The translations under genes and the position numbers were made by a program. From a virus, in IMG/VR virus record IMGVR_UViG_3300020578_000204, positions 1 to 38,092 of that record: a stretch of 38,092 nt of DNA; one strand, given 5' to 3'. Each line of letters starts with the position of its first letter. Positions within the stretch are counted from its first letter, which is position 1. This document shows, piece after piece, positions 19,931 to 30,070 of this stretch. The notes under the pieces are model-generated. The model searched no databases and was not told the DNA's origin. It was given only the letters and a program-made list of their open reading frames with translations.

Positions 19931-21751
19931 GTGCCATTTTCGCTAGACGAAATCAAAGATAATTATGAGCGTTATCGTCAAATGTATTCTGACCGTGATA
20001 CCCGCATGGAACAAGTGCTTCTTGTTCGTAAGGGTCGCATGCGCGATGTTTTTCCAGATTTATTTCCAGATGGACCGTTTGAGAACCCAATTGTTTCAAA
20101 CATGGTGGATATATCGGCTCGTGATTTATCAGAGGTTATAGCGCCACTACCCGCATTTAATTGTAATTCCCCATCTATGGTATCTGATAAAGAACGCAAG
20201 AAAGCCGATAAGCGAGAAGAAATTGTTAACGGCATTATTGATTTCTCAGATATGCAAACTCAAATGTTTAGCGCAGCAGACCGTTATGTAACTTATGGTT
20301 TTGTACCTGCTCAAGTTGAGGTTGATTTAGAAAAAAATATGCCGCGTATCCGTTTCTTAGATTCTTATGGATGCTATCCAATTATTGATAGATTTGGAAA
20401 AGCACATGGCATGTATCAAAGAATTAAAAAATCGTTGACAGAATTAATGAGCGCATATCCAGAATATGCTCATTTATTATATGAAAAAGATTCAACTGCT
20501 TCTATGATGGAGATTGTTCGTTATCATGACAAAGACCAAGACATAATTTTTGTTCCATCAAGAAACAATATTGTTATTGACCGTGCGCCTAATCCAATTG
20601 GCGAATGTTTAATACGCATTGTTCAACGACCATCTTTGGATGGTCAAGCGCGGGGTCAATTTGACGATGTTCTTGCAATTCAAGTTGCAAAGGCTCGTTA
20701 TGCACTTCTATCGCTTGAGGCTGCCACTAAAGCAGTTCAAGCCCCCCTTGTAGCCCCTCAAGATGTAAATGAGTTAGCCTTTGGACCAGATGCTATTATT
20801 AGAACTGACAGACCTGGCGATATTCGCAGATTGCCTATTGAAATACCATCAGGTGCTTTTGCACAACAGCAAGTACTTGAGGGAGAACTTCGTTTAGGTT
20901 CTCGCTATCCTGAATCTCGCACAGGAAACATTGATGCCTCTATTGTTACAGGTCGTGGCGTACAAGCCCTTATGGGTGGATTTGATACACAAATCAAAAC
21001 AGCCCATGCAATGTTTGCTCGTGCCTTCGTAGAACTTATTAGCGTTGCACTAAAGATTGATGAAAAAGTTTTTGGCACTATAGAAAAAGAACTTCGTGGT
21101 ACACGCAATGGAGTTCCATACGCAATTAAATATAAACCATCACGCGACATTGATGGTGATTACACTGTTGATGTTCAGTATGGCTTGATGGCAGGCCTTG
21201 ACCCAAACCGTGCATTAGTTTTTGGTTTACAGGCTCGTGGAGATAAATTAATTTCTCGTGACTTTCTACGCCGTCAGATGCCCTTCTCTTTTAATGCAAC
21301 TCAAGAAGAAGAAAAAGTTGATGCAGAAGATTTACGCGATGCAATGAAACAAGCAATCGCTTCTTACGCACAAGCAATTCCAGCACTTGCTTCTCAGGGA
21401 CAAGACCCATCAGATATTTTGTATAAATTATCTACTGTCATAAACGAACGCCAAAAAGGTGCCTCTATTGAAAGGGCAGTACAAGATGCGTTCCAGCCCA
21501 AGAATCCCCCACCTGGTGCGATGACCCCTGAAGTAGTAAGTCCCGAAATGCTTGGGCAACCAGGTGCGGTCCCTCCAGGTGAGGGCGAACTTCCTATGGG
21601 TATGTCTGCAACAGGTCGTATGCAAGGTGTAGCACCTGGACAAATTGCTCCTGGTGGTAGACCCGATGTTCAATCACTTTTAGCAAGTTTAACTCAAAGA
21701 GGTGAGCCTAACCTTCAGGCTTCCCTTGTAAGGCGTTTACCAGTCGCGTAA
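19931..21751 (+). CDS. Portal protein
   Basis: 606 residues, GTG start with GGAGG 5 bases upstream. Position directly after the terminase and the overall pattern (MYSDRDTRMEQVLLVRKGRM, NMVDISARDLSEVIAPLPAF, IRFLDSYGCYPIIDRFGKA, PGDIRRLPIEIPSGAFAQQQ, ARAFVELISVALKIDEKVFG) fit podovirus/siphovirus portal proteins: a wing with alternating strands, a long stem helix, and a clip. The C-terminal about 80 residues are Pro/Gly-rich (PGAMTPEVV, GEGELPMGM), probably flexible. It forms the dodecameric ring for DNA entry and tail attachment. Confidence 0.88.
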   Translation: MPFSLDEIKDNYERYRQMYSDRDTRMEQVLLVRKGRMRDVFPDLFPDGPFENPIVSNMVDISARDLSEVIAPLPAFNCNSPSMVSDKERKKADKREEIVNGIIDFSDMQTQMFSAADRYVTYGFVPAQVEVDLEKNMPRIRFLDSYGCYPIIDRFGKAHGMYQRIKKSLTELMSAYPEYAHLLYEKDSTASMMEIVRYHDKDQDIIFVPSRNNIVIDRAPNPIGECLIRIVQRPSLDGQARGQFDDVLAIQVAKARYALLSLEAATKAVQAPLVAPQDVNELAFGPDAIIRTDRPGDIRRLPIEIPSGAFAQQQVLEGELRLGSRYPESRTGNIDASIVTGRGVQALMGGFDTQIKTAHAMFARAFVELISVALKIDEKVFGTIEKELRGTRNGVPYAIKYKPSRDIDGDYTVDVQYGLMAGLDPNRALVFGLQARGDKLISRDFLRRQMPFSFNATQEEEKVDAEDLRDAMKQAIASYAQAIPALASQGQDPSDILYKLSTVINERQKGASIERAVQDAFQPKNPPPGAMTPEVVSPEMLGQPGAVPPGEGELPMGMSATGRMQGVAPGQIAPGGRPDVQSLLASLTQRGEPNLQASLVRRLPVA

Positions 21752-21807
21752 ACAATATTTTAAAACTGTTTAACAAAATTAAAATCCGAACTTAAGTGGG
21801 AGGGAAA

Positions 21808-22239
21808 GTGGCAAAAGAAGCAAAGAATAATTTTTTAGTATCTGGCACAGGCGGTGCTGGAACCAATGGACAACCTGCACGATATGCAGCAGGCATAGAC
21901 AATGCAGAAGATTTTTATGAAATGCAAACTGCCGCTAAAATGGAGGGTCAAAATCCTGCATTTTCAAATGTGCCATCCCCATCTAGCCAACGCCCATTTA
22001 GAAGCAACAACACTCAAAAACTTGTGCCACTAACTGCTGAAACACAAAGATTAGATGAAGATGTACGCACTGGGGCAACCATGGGAACAGAAAGTATGTA
22101 TGCTAATGATGCTACAGCCACAGGAGAAGATGCTGACCGCATGCGTGCAGCGCTTCCATATTTATCGGTAATGGCAGAACTGCCACAGACTTCCAATGCT
22201 TTCCGAAACTATGTTAGGTATTTAAAAAGCGTACTATGA
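21808..22239 (+). CDS. Unknown virion-region protein
   Basis: About 143 residues from GTG 21808 (GGAGG a few bases upstream; GTG 21796 overlaps that site). It is low in predicted structure: Gly/Ala/Asn-rich start, PSPSSQRPFRSNNTQKLVPL, then a helical C-terminus with MRAALPYLSVMAELPQTSNA. The stop overlaps the giant gene's start (ATGA). Located between the portal and the large internal protein, it is probably a minor virion or assembly protein. Not recognised further. Confidence 0.65.
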   Translation: MAKEAKNNFLVSGTGGAGTNGQPARYAAGIDNAEDFYEMQTAAKMEGQNPAFSNVPSPSSQRPFRSNNTQKLVPLTAETQRLDEDVRTGATMGTESMYANDATATGEDADRMRAALPYLSVMAELPQTSNAFRNYVRYLKSVL

Positions 22240-25200
22240 GTTTTAGCGAAACGCTTGGTAATGCAGCCAAGAAACTATCAAAAAATGGATTTGCCAACGA
22301 GATTGGCTTACCAACTTTATTATTTGACCTTGCTACTGTTTCGTCAAACGATAAAAACTGGGTTTCTGATGCGTTTAACATAGCAGGAGATACATTTCGC
22401 TCTACGGTTTTAGGACTATCTTATCCAATTCGCAAGCCAGTAGGGTTTGCTTTCAATAAAGTTTTAATGCCAACAGCAATGCTTTCTTACGAAACTGGTG
22501 GTAGATACCTTCGTGAGCCATTATCTGCAGCAGTAACAACTCTTGCTACTGGCAATGCAAAAAAATCTTGGGAAAATCGCCAAGAAATTTCTCCAGGTCA
22601 AGCAATTTCGTATTTAACAGCAAAATTAACTCCAGGTACAGAGTCTTTTCAAGGCGATTTTGATATTTTTAATTCAAAAGACCGCAAAATATTTGAAACT
22701 GATTGGGCAGCACGCACACTTAGTGGTTCTATTGACACATTTTTTACCACAGTAACAGACCCATTGGGTAAGTTTGCTAAAGGCGTTGGCCTTGCTCGTA
22801 AGGCATTAGTGACCCGCCCTATGGGAGCGCGTGATGCAAACGCTGCAACCCTTGCAAAAGATTTCTTTATGCCTCGCACTCTTCGCAATGTGCAAATCAT
22901 GTCACCAACAGCACTAGCCCGCACAATAAATGAAGGAAAAGAAGAAGGCGGAGAGATTTACAACACGCTTTCGTGGATGGCTAAAAGTGACCAAACTGTA
23001 ATTCGCCAACATCCATTGGTCCAAGCATCTAATGACCCAGATACTTTATCTTACTTGCTGGGTCAAGCAGATACCGTAGACGATGTTGCTGATACACTTA
23101 TGGCTACAGCCTTGCGTAATACAGAAGCAATGGGTCGTCTTGTAGATAAACGCAAAGAACTAGCATTTGTTTTTGATAAAACAAAAGATGTGTCTAAAGT
23201 TGACATGATGATTCTTGACGGAGTTCCTACCAATGGAATCGTAGATGATATTAATGTCCTTGATGCAGCCAGTGATTATATTGCAAATCTTGATAACAAT
23301 TCATATTTCCAAGCATTAAATAAATTACATGTAAATGGCAATGCTTTAACTAAACGCACATTTGGTAAACCAGCCTTTGAAAAGATGGCTATGAATCGCG
23401 CTGAACGCCGTGCTGCTAAAGTAAAAGGTGTTGATTTAAACGAACCAAGCAAGTTCCCAACTGTTGCGTATTTTCAGCCAACTAGGTATCATCCTCTTGT
23501 AGCAGTAATAAATTTTGGTATTAGGAAAGTTGGCGATTCTTTTCAAGAAACCCCATCAGGTTATATTAATCTTAATGACTCTGATTCATACAATGAATTA
23601 ACAGCATTTGGAACTTTACTACGCCGTATTGTTGGAGATGAAGCAAATCCTGTAATTGAACGCCATCTTAATGATTACATACAATCTGGTGGAGTTCCAG
23701 AACTCCGCGCTCGCGTTGTTGAATCATTTGAAGATTTATCTATTTCTTTAATTAATAAAAAACTTGGAATCAGCGATGAGGCTGGTCAAGTTATCTGGAG
23801 TCAATATAAGGCTCGCCGCGAAACTGCGCGACAGATGATTAAGGACCGTAAGTTCTTAATGACTGGCGATGATGTAATCCTTAAGATTCCATACCTAGAG
23901 CGCCAAGGTGCTAACGCACTGCCTATGGTAGACCTCGCCAACTATTCTCGTGTTATTGAAAAGAATAAAGGCGTTCTTAATACCTTAAACCGCACATCTG
24001 AAATTACTGACCCAGATTCTTGGCGATATACAACTGGCGTTCTTAATGACCTTTGGAAAGCCTCTGTCCTTCTTCGTCTTGGCTATACTGTTCGTAACCT
24101 AACTGAAGCAAGTTTATCCATTCTTGCTAAGGGCTATGGACTTATGGCATTTGGTGATATTAACCGAGAAGGATTTAAAGGTTGGTACACAAATCGTGTT
24201 CGGGATATTGAACGCTTAACAGACCGCAGACTTGTAGCACAAGGATTGCGTGAGGATTCTGTAGCGTTGCGTAGCGAGTTTGCAGATAAGCAATCTTTGC
24301 TTATTGCATCTGAGCGAGCGCTTCAAGATTTTGATGTATTCCTAGAATCTATTGAGCGTTTATACCGCATGGGTAGACTTACTGATGAACAGTACAAAGA
24401 AGCCATTGATGTATTCCAATACGCAACTGGCGAATACTTGTATCATGGTTCACCAGCGCCAATTAACGCTTTAGATAATACACGCCCTCTAGCAATGAAC
24501 TTTACTGAGGATATGGCAGAGCGCTATGCAACCTCGGCCATGCCAGTCATTAGCGCATCTGAAATTTACAAGCGTATTTCTGGTAGGGCTTATCCTCTGC
24601 CTAGGAATATTGAACTTGCTCCAGGCGCAGAAATTGGTACTCCAGAAGTTGCAAGTCGTATATCTATTGAAGAATACAATGACTTTGTTGCACCTTATGT
24701 CCAAGGAGTAGTAGGTCCAGAACAAGCCAAATTACGCGGTAATCTTTTTGCTTTTCCTGATGATGTTACTCCAGAACCTTTAAATTCATCTCAAAAAAAA
24801 TATGTAGAAGGACTTAAACGCGTAATTCAACGCAGCGTTATAGTCCAACCAACAACGGTATATCGTGGCGTTACAAGAGATATTTACGCTAATGCAAGAG
24901 TTGGCGATATTATCAAAGATAATGCTTTTATTTCAACATCTAAAGAATATGATGTTGCATCTACTTTTAGAGGTGGAAATGTACTTGAAATTGAATTGCC
25001 CAAAGGTCATCCTGGATTAGATATTGAGGCAACCAATACATCGCTTACACCTTTTGGTGCTAGACCTTCAAGTGGTTACATAGCAGCAGAAAAAGAAGTT
25101 TTACTTCCACCTGGAACAAGATTTAAAGTAGTAGAAGTAAAGCCATACGCAGGCGATAGTAGTGTTCGTAGAGGTACTTTAGATATTAAAGTACAGGCTA

Positions 25201-28200
25201 TCCTTCCAAAGAAGCCAGCAAAGCGCCAACCATCTGCTGCGTTACAAACAGTGGCTGCAGATATGCGTGATGGTTTTATCAATAGTGTTAACAATGGTAA
25301 TGAAGTACAAGTTCTTAATGCTTCAACTGGGCGCTGGACATCTATTGACCCAAATACAGTTTCACAAGAGTTACTAACCACCGCACAGTTCCGTATCCGT
25401 AAACCTGGCAGAGAAGGCGTAACCATTGGTCAAAAGGTATACGGCAAAACTGTAGATTTGCGCTCAATGCAGCAATACTCAGGACAAGCCAGAACTCGTC
25501 AAGGTCTTGACTTGGCTGATTATCCAGAACTTCAAACAATTCTTGGTGTTTCTAAGGGCACAATTCGCACTCGTGATGCTTGGCAAGGTAAAGAGCCAGA
25601 ACTGCTTAACTGGATGCGTGCTAATGGCGTAGGTAAACTTGTATTACCTGATTTAAAAAGCCGTGGTGGTTCCACAGTACTTGTTGACCCTGACTTAGTT
25701 GATGGATTCGGCAACAGACCAACTGTAGCCTTGGCTGAACAGCGTTTAAACGCAGCAAAAAATGCACAACAATTGCTTTCGGATGAAGGCAGAATCTTGC
25801 AGATTATTGAGCGTACTGTTCAAAATCAAGGCGGAACATTTAAGTTCTCTGATATGGTTACTGGCGATGTACCTACGCAAGGTGTCGCTGTTGCTATCCG
25901 TGGGGCAACGCACGCGTTCCCACTGGAACAAGCCCGCACTAACCCAGAGGCTTGGGTCGCTTCTGTTGCAGACCACTTTGAGGCTAATTTTGATAAGTTT
26001 GGCAGCGCAGACCATTTTGGTACTTGGATTGACGATATTGATGGTATTCCTCATATTAAGTCAGACCCTGTAAATGTAATTGCAAATCGTGCAGAAGCCA
26101 TTAGGCTAGGAACAATACGCAATCAACAAGGAGTATTTGACCTTGGTGAATTTGAATATATCGGAACGAAAGGCACAGGAGATGTCGGAGCAAGCGAAAG
26201 GTTTGCATTGGGTAAAGGCACCAAAGCCGTTAGACCAGATGAACCCACAGGAACGCCGAGCGTTCGCAGAATTGCTGGCTCGGAGAATTTTGGAAAGCGA
26301 GTTAATGAAATCTCAGAATCCATTGCCAGTGGAAGATACCCAACCGAAGGCATAGTTTCACTTATTCGTGAAATAGCAGACGGACAGGCAGCAACTCGCA
26401 GAGATTTACAAGCACTTCTAAGTCGTTTAAACGCACGAGTCGTAGAAGAAGAACGCCTTGCAGCACCAAAGGTTATTCAAGGAACTGGTCGTAGAACAGA
26501 AAAACTCTACGATGGTTCAACCGTTGAATTTGATGATGCTTTCCGTGGTGAGCCTGGACAGATTCTATTAGATAGAACTGACAACACAGAGTCTTATCGC
26601 AGATTCGTAGACCATCCAGCACGAATGTTTGCAGCAGAACACGGCAACTATGTAGAAAATGTTTTATCTCCAAACATGCCTGATTATTACTCAGGATATG
26701 CAAACCAGTTAAACACTTTCTTCCGTAGCCCAGATGGGCGTATTGACCCATTGATTGAGCAAATGCTTAATGGCACCCGCCCAGAAGAAATTGTGGCTTG
26801 GTTGCGTGCTCCAGAAAATGCTGCCTATGCTCGTAAGTTTAATATTGATGTGCCAGGAAATAGGGTGGCATCAGAGCGCTTAAATGTATCTATTGATGCA
26901 GAGGACTTTGTTGGCGATTTATACAGCGCCTACAATCGTTATCTGCCAGATAGCCAGACCCAAGAAGCCTTCCGTAATGGTGAAATTACTGAGTCTTGGC
27001 TACGGAATCATTTTGCCGATAACACAGAAATGCCAGATATTATTGGTCGCATAGTTCCAACTAGCCCACAGGCTCGTAACTGGCAAGATGGATTGGCTAA
27101 AGTTATTGATAGAGCGTTTTACTTCTTAGGCTCATTACCTGAAACTACCTTTTCCCGTCATCCATTGGCCCGTCAAGTTTATCGTTCAGAGATGAAACAA
27201 CGCCTTGATGTTGCTCTAGCAACTAAGCGTATGAATCTTGGAGATGATGCTCAGTTAACAACTGATGATATTAATAAGATTCGCCGTGAGGCCATTGAGT
27301 CAACTCGTAAAGAAGTAAACAAGACTTTATTTACAATTATTCGCAAGTCTTATGCTGGCGAAAAAATGCGCTTTGTTATGCCATTTTTTAACGCATGGGA
27401 AAATACTATTCGCCGTTGGTCTGGTCTTACAACAGAGAATCCTGCAGTTATTGCTCGTGCTGGACAAATTGTATCTGCACTGCGTAATCAGCCAAATGTG
27501 GTTGATAGAGATGGTAACCCAACTACTGAGTTTTCTTACGAAAACAAAATAGTACTGCCTATGCCTTCAAGTTTTATTAAAGGCGTAGAGAAGATTCCTG
27601 GATATGGCAAAGACATGGCAGCAGGATTACGAGCAGCAGGCACACAAGTTTCTATTCCAATACGAAGCCTTGACATCATTATGCAAGGTGAAATATTAGC
27701 AGGTTTTGGTCCTCTTGTAACAATGCCAATTAATGAGATTGTTAAACTAAAGCCTGACTTAGAGGATATTGTAACAACGAGTATGTTGCCAATACTACCT
27801 TTTGGTCCACAAGAAGGATTTTGGCGCAATCTATTTCCACCAGCAGCACAAAAACTTGTATCATTAAATGGTCAAGATGAAGCATGGAGCCGTACATTTA
27901 ATACGGTTTATCGTTACGAATTAATCCGTTTTAATTCAGGAGAACGAGATACCATGCCTCAGTTAAGCGAAATAAAAGAAATGGCTGATGGATTATACAG
28001 GGTTAAGATTCTTTCTAACCTAGTTTTGCCATTTGCTGCACAGTATGATTCACCATTGAGTTTTTATACACAGCAATTCCGTAGAATACAGCAAGTCTAT
28101 GGCGCAGATGCAGAAACTTTATTTTTACAGATGTACCCAGAAATGGGTCCAGCCCTTGTATCTACTTCTTACAACCCTACTGGAGCACAGGCTTCGCAGG

Positions 28201-28901
28201 CTGCTTTTCAGAACATTAAAAAATACAAAGGCTTAATCAGCAAAATTGGTCAAACAACACCTGAGATGATTGGCTTCCTGGTCAACGACCCAGATGGTAA
28301 GTACGACTTCTCTGAGGCTGTATATGCTTGGCAATATAGAAATGCTCCAGTTCCTGGCTCCATTGAGGAATATCGTAGTCGTAGAAACCCTGCAGAACTT
28401 AAGAAAGATGCCAACATAAAGGTTGGCTGGGTTGAGTTCCGTAAAAAGATGGCAGGCCTAGACTATCAACTTGATGCTCAGGGTTATGAGTCTTATCAGG
28501 AATCTGGCGCTGAGGAATTGCTTGCCCTTAAGCAAATGATGATTGCAGACCTAACCCGCCGTAATCAAGACTGGGCTGCTGATTATTACAATGTAGATAG
28601 AGGTAAGTGGATTTACCGTATGCAGTCTATTAAGACAATGCTTACTGACCCGCAATGGATACGAGAAAATGGTCGTAGACAGATAACTAGAGATTTGGCT
28701 GTTTACCTAAATGCTCGCACCCAAATTGCTCGTGAGTTATCAAACCGCAGGGCATACGGTGGAGCATCTACTCTTACCGCAAAAGACAATGCTGATTTAG
28801 ATGCTTACTGGAATAGCACAGTAGCGCAACTTAAAAAATCACCAGAGTTTAATGACTTCTATAATCGCTTTTTACAAAATGACCCTGTGACACTTGGATA
28901 A
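22236..28901 (+). CDS. Giant multidomain internal virion protein with ADP-ribosyltransferase domain
   Basis: 2221 residues, the largest gene. Residues 1-800 are mainly helical without a known family. About 850-985 is an ADP-ribosyltransferase: VYRGV (R877), FISTS (S900-T-S902) and AEKEV (E952, E954) make the R / STS / ExE signature of arginine-type mono-ADP-ribosyltransferases. About 1216-1315 resembles a domain of large phage polyvalent proteins (FDLGEFEYIGTKGTG at its end). Near 1711, MRFVMPFFNAWENTIRRW matches the conserved core of podovirus large internal proteins. A phage without a tape measure probably uses such a protein as an ejection protein, delivering the enzyme with the genome. 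Contains GTTTAAAC at 25744 and 26425. Confidence 0.82.
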   Translation: MSFSETLGNAAKKLSKNGFANEIGLPTLLFDLATVSSNDKNWVSDAFNIAGDTFRSTVLGLSYPIRKPVGFAFNKVLMPTAMLSYETGGRYLREPLSAAVTTLATGNAKKSWENRQEISPGQAISYLTAKLTPGTESFQGDFDIFNSKDRKIFETDWAARTLSGSIDTFFTTVTDPLGKFAKGVGLARKALVTRPMGARDANAATLAKDFFMPRTLRNVQIMSPTALARTINEGKEEGGEIYNTLSWMAKSDQTVIRQHPLVQASNDPDTLSYLLGQADTVDDVADTLMATALRNTEAMGRLVDKRKELAFVFDKTKDVSKVDMMILDGVPTNGIVDDINVLDAASDYIANLDNNSYFQALNKLHVNGNALTKRTFGKPAFEKMAMNRAERRAAKVKGVDLNEPSKFPTVAYFQPTRYHPLVAVINFGIRKVGDSFQETPSGYINLNDSDSYNELTAFGTLLRRIVGDEANPVIERHLNDYIQSGGVPELRARVVESFEDLSISLINKKLGISDEAGQVIWSQYKARRETARQMIKDRKFLMTGDDVILKIPYLERQGANALPMVDLANYSRVIEKNKGVLNTLNRTSEITDPDSWRYTTGVLNDLWKASVLLRLGYTVRNLTEASLSILAKGYGLMAFGDINREGFKGWYTNRVRDIERLTDRRLVAQGLREDSVALRSEFADKQSLLIASERALQDFDVFLESIERLYRMGRLTDEQYKEAIDVFQYATGEYLYHGSPAPINALDNTRPLAMNFTEDMAERYATSAMPVISASEIYKRISGRAYPLPRNIELAPGAEIGTPEVASRISIEEYNDFVAPYVQGVVGPEQAKLRGNLFAFPDDVTPEPLNSSQKKYVEGLKRVIQRSVIVQPTTVYRGVTRDIYANARVGDIIKDNAFISTSKEYDVASTFRGGNVLEIELPKGHPGLDIEATNTSLTPFGARPSSGYIAAEKEVLLPPGTRFKVVEVKPYAGDSSVRRGTLDIKVQAILPKKPAKRQPSAALQTVAADMRDGFINSVNNGNEVQVLNASTGRWTSIDPNTVSQELLTTAQFRIRKPGREGVTIGQKVYGKTVDLRSMQQYSGQARTRQGLDLADYPELQTILGVSKGTIRTRDAWQGKEPELLNWMRANGVGKLVLPDLKSRGGSTVLVDPDLVDGFGNRPTVALAEQRLNAAKNAQQLLSDEGRILQIIERTVQNQGGTFKFSDMVTGDVPTQGVAVAIRGATHAFPLEQARTNPEAWVASVADHFEANFDKFGSADHFGTWIDDIDGIPHIKSDPVNVIANRAEAIRLGTIRNQQGVFDLGEFEYIGTKGTGDVGASERFALGKGTKAVRPDEPTGTPSVRRIAGSENFGKRVNEISESIASGRYPTEGIVSLIREIADGQAATRRDLQALLSRLNARVVEEERLAAPKVIQGTGRRTEKLYDGSTVEFDDAFRGEPGQILLDRTDNTESYRRFVDHPARMFAAEHGNYVENVLSPNMPDYYSGYANQLNTFFRSPDGRIDPLIEQMLNGTRPEEIVAWLRAPENAAYARKFNIDVPGNRVASERLNVSIDAEDFVGDLYSAYNRYLPDSQTQEAFRNGEITESWLRNHFADNTEMPDIIGRIVPTSPQARNWQDGLAKVIDRAFYFLGSLPETTFSRHPLARQVYRSEMKQRLDVALATKRMNLGDDAQLTTDDINKIRREAIESTRKEVNKTLFTIIRKSYAGEKMRFVMPFFNAWENTIRRWSGLTTENPAVIARAGQIVSALRNQPNVVDRDGNPTTEFSYENKIVLPMPSSFIKGVEKIPGYGKDMAAGLRAAGTQVSIPIRSLDIIMQGEILAGFGPLVTMPINEIVKLKPDLEDIVTTSMLPILPFGPQEGFWRNLFPPAAQKLVSLNGQDEAWSRTFNTVYRYELIRFNSGERDTMPQLSEIKEMADGLYRVKILSNLVLPFAAQYDSPLSFYTQQFRRIQQVYGADAETLFLQMYPEMGPALVSTSYNPTGAQASQAAFQNIKKYKGLISKIGQTTPEMIGFLVNDPDGKYDFSEAVYAWQYRNAPVPGSIEEYRSRRNPAELKKDANIKVGWVEFRKKMAGLDYQLDAQGYESYQESGAEELLALKQMMIADLTRRNQDWAADYYNVDRGKWIYRMQSIKTMLTDPQWIRENGRRQITRDLAVYLNARTQIARELSNRRAYGGASTLTAKDNADLDAYWNSTVAQLKKSPEFNDFYNRFLQNDPVTLG

Positions 28902-28906
28902 GGACT

Positions 28907-30070
28907 ATGGCAACTAGAGCAGAAATAGCAATGAGTATTCGGGCAAAATATCCCGACATCCCAGATGATAGTCTTAATAAGGCAGTAACTTATTTCCAGA
29001 ATAATGCTAATGCGTTTAAACAATTTAAGAAATCTGGTGCTTTACCTGCTGGCGCAATGACAAGACTTGAAGGCGGAGTAATATCTCCTGCTAAAGCAGG
29101 GGCTAGTGCCGTAAAGGGTTTACTTAAAACATTAAAACCTAAAAGCAAAAAAGGCGCATTAAAAGGCGCAGCCGCCGTAGCAGCAACTGGGCTTGCAATT
29201 AACATGCTTGAAGGTGGAAAAGATATACCAGCAACTACTGAAAGCCAAGCAAATGCAGATATGATGAACGCTTTGGCTATTGCTTCTGCTAGTGGTGTTG
29301 ATATTAATGCTCTTGCAGGAACAGCAATGGGGCAACAAATCCTTGGAACAAATCCTCAATTTGATATAAGTTCTTTTACTAATAGCGCAAACATCACGCC
29401 TTTAACTGGCGGTGTTTATACTGGAGTTAATCAGGTTATTTCAAGCAGACCACCTGATTTTGCTGGTGGGCGACCTGTTGAAACTAAGTCTGAAATAATT
29501 TCTCTTAACCAATGGAAGAATCAATTTCCCATATCTGACCCAAAGGCTTTGGCCAATTGGAAGGCTAGGCTAGTTGCAGCAGGAGTTGTTAGCGCATCTG
29601 CTGGTTTTAAAGAACTTAAGGACCAATGGGAGGCTTGGGGCCAGTATTCACAAGAGGCTATGCGCCAAGGACAGAAACTAACTCCATATCAATTACTAGA
29701 TATTCAGCGCGGTCTATGGGGTGGTGGTGAAGATAAAGGTCCTTCATATAGCACTCAACTTATGAAGAAGGCTAACTCCAGAGAAATACTTAAACAGTTT
29801 ATGAAAGCCGATACTGGCAAAATTATCAGCGATGAAGAGGCTGATGAATTTGCAGAGTTAATTCGCAAAAAACAACTTGCTAAACCCACAAAAAGTGAAG
29901 TTAAAAAAATTAATGGCAAGAAAGTGGTAGTAACTACACCTGGATTTGGTGAGGCTGAGGCTACCGACATTGCTAAGAAGCGTGCTATGCAAGACCCATT
30001 ATATTCAGAATTTCAAACAGCAAATGTATTTGGAACTGCTCTTGAAAAAGCGTTAGGAGTTAGACCCTGA
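28907..30070 (+). CDS. Probable internal virion protein (387 residues)
   Basis: AAGGA 4 bases before the ATG. The N-terminus (IRAKYPDIPDDSLNKAVTYF) is a small helical motif. Residues about 82-100 (ALKGAAAVAATGLAINML) form a hydrophobic, possibly membrane-active helix. The rest is helical, with QWKNQFPISDPKALANWKAR and a lysine-rich C-terminal third. Directly follows the giant gene and overlaps the next by one base (TGATG). Likely part of an ejection-protein set. No enzymatic motif is seen; the role rests on position. Confidence 0.62.
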   Translation: MATRAEIAMSIRAKYPDIPDDSLNKAVTYFQNNANAFKQFKKSGALPAGAMTRLEGGVISPAKAGASAVKGLLKTLKPKSKKGALKGAAAVAATGLAINMLEGGKDIPATTESQANADMMNALAIASASGVDINALAGTAMGQQILGTNPQFDISSFTNSANITPLTGGVYTGVNQVISSRPPDFAGGRPVETKSEIISLNQWKNQFPISDPKALANWKARLVAAGVVSASAGFKELKDQWEAWGQYSQEAMRQGQKLTPYQLLDIQRGLWGGGEDKGPSYSTQLMKKANSREILKQFMKADTGKIISDEEADEFAELIRKKQLAKPTKSEVKKINGKKVVVTTPGFGEAEATDIAKKRAMQDPLYSEFQTANVFGTALEKALGVRP

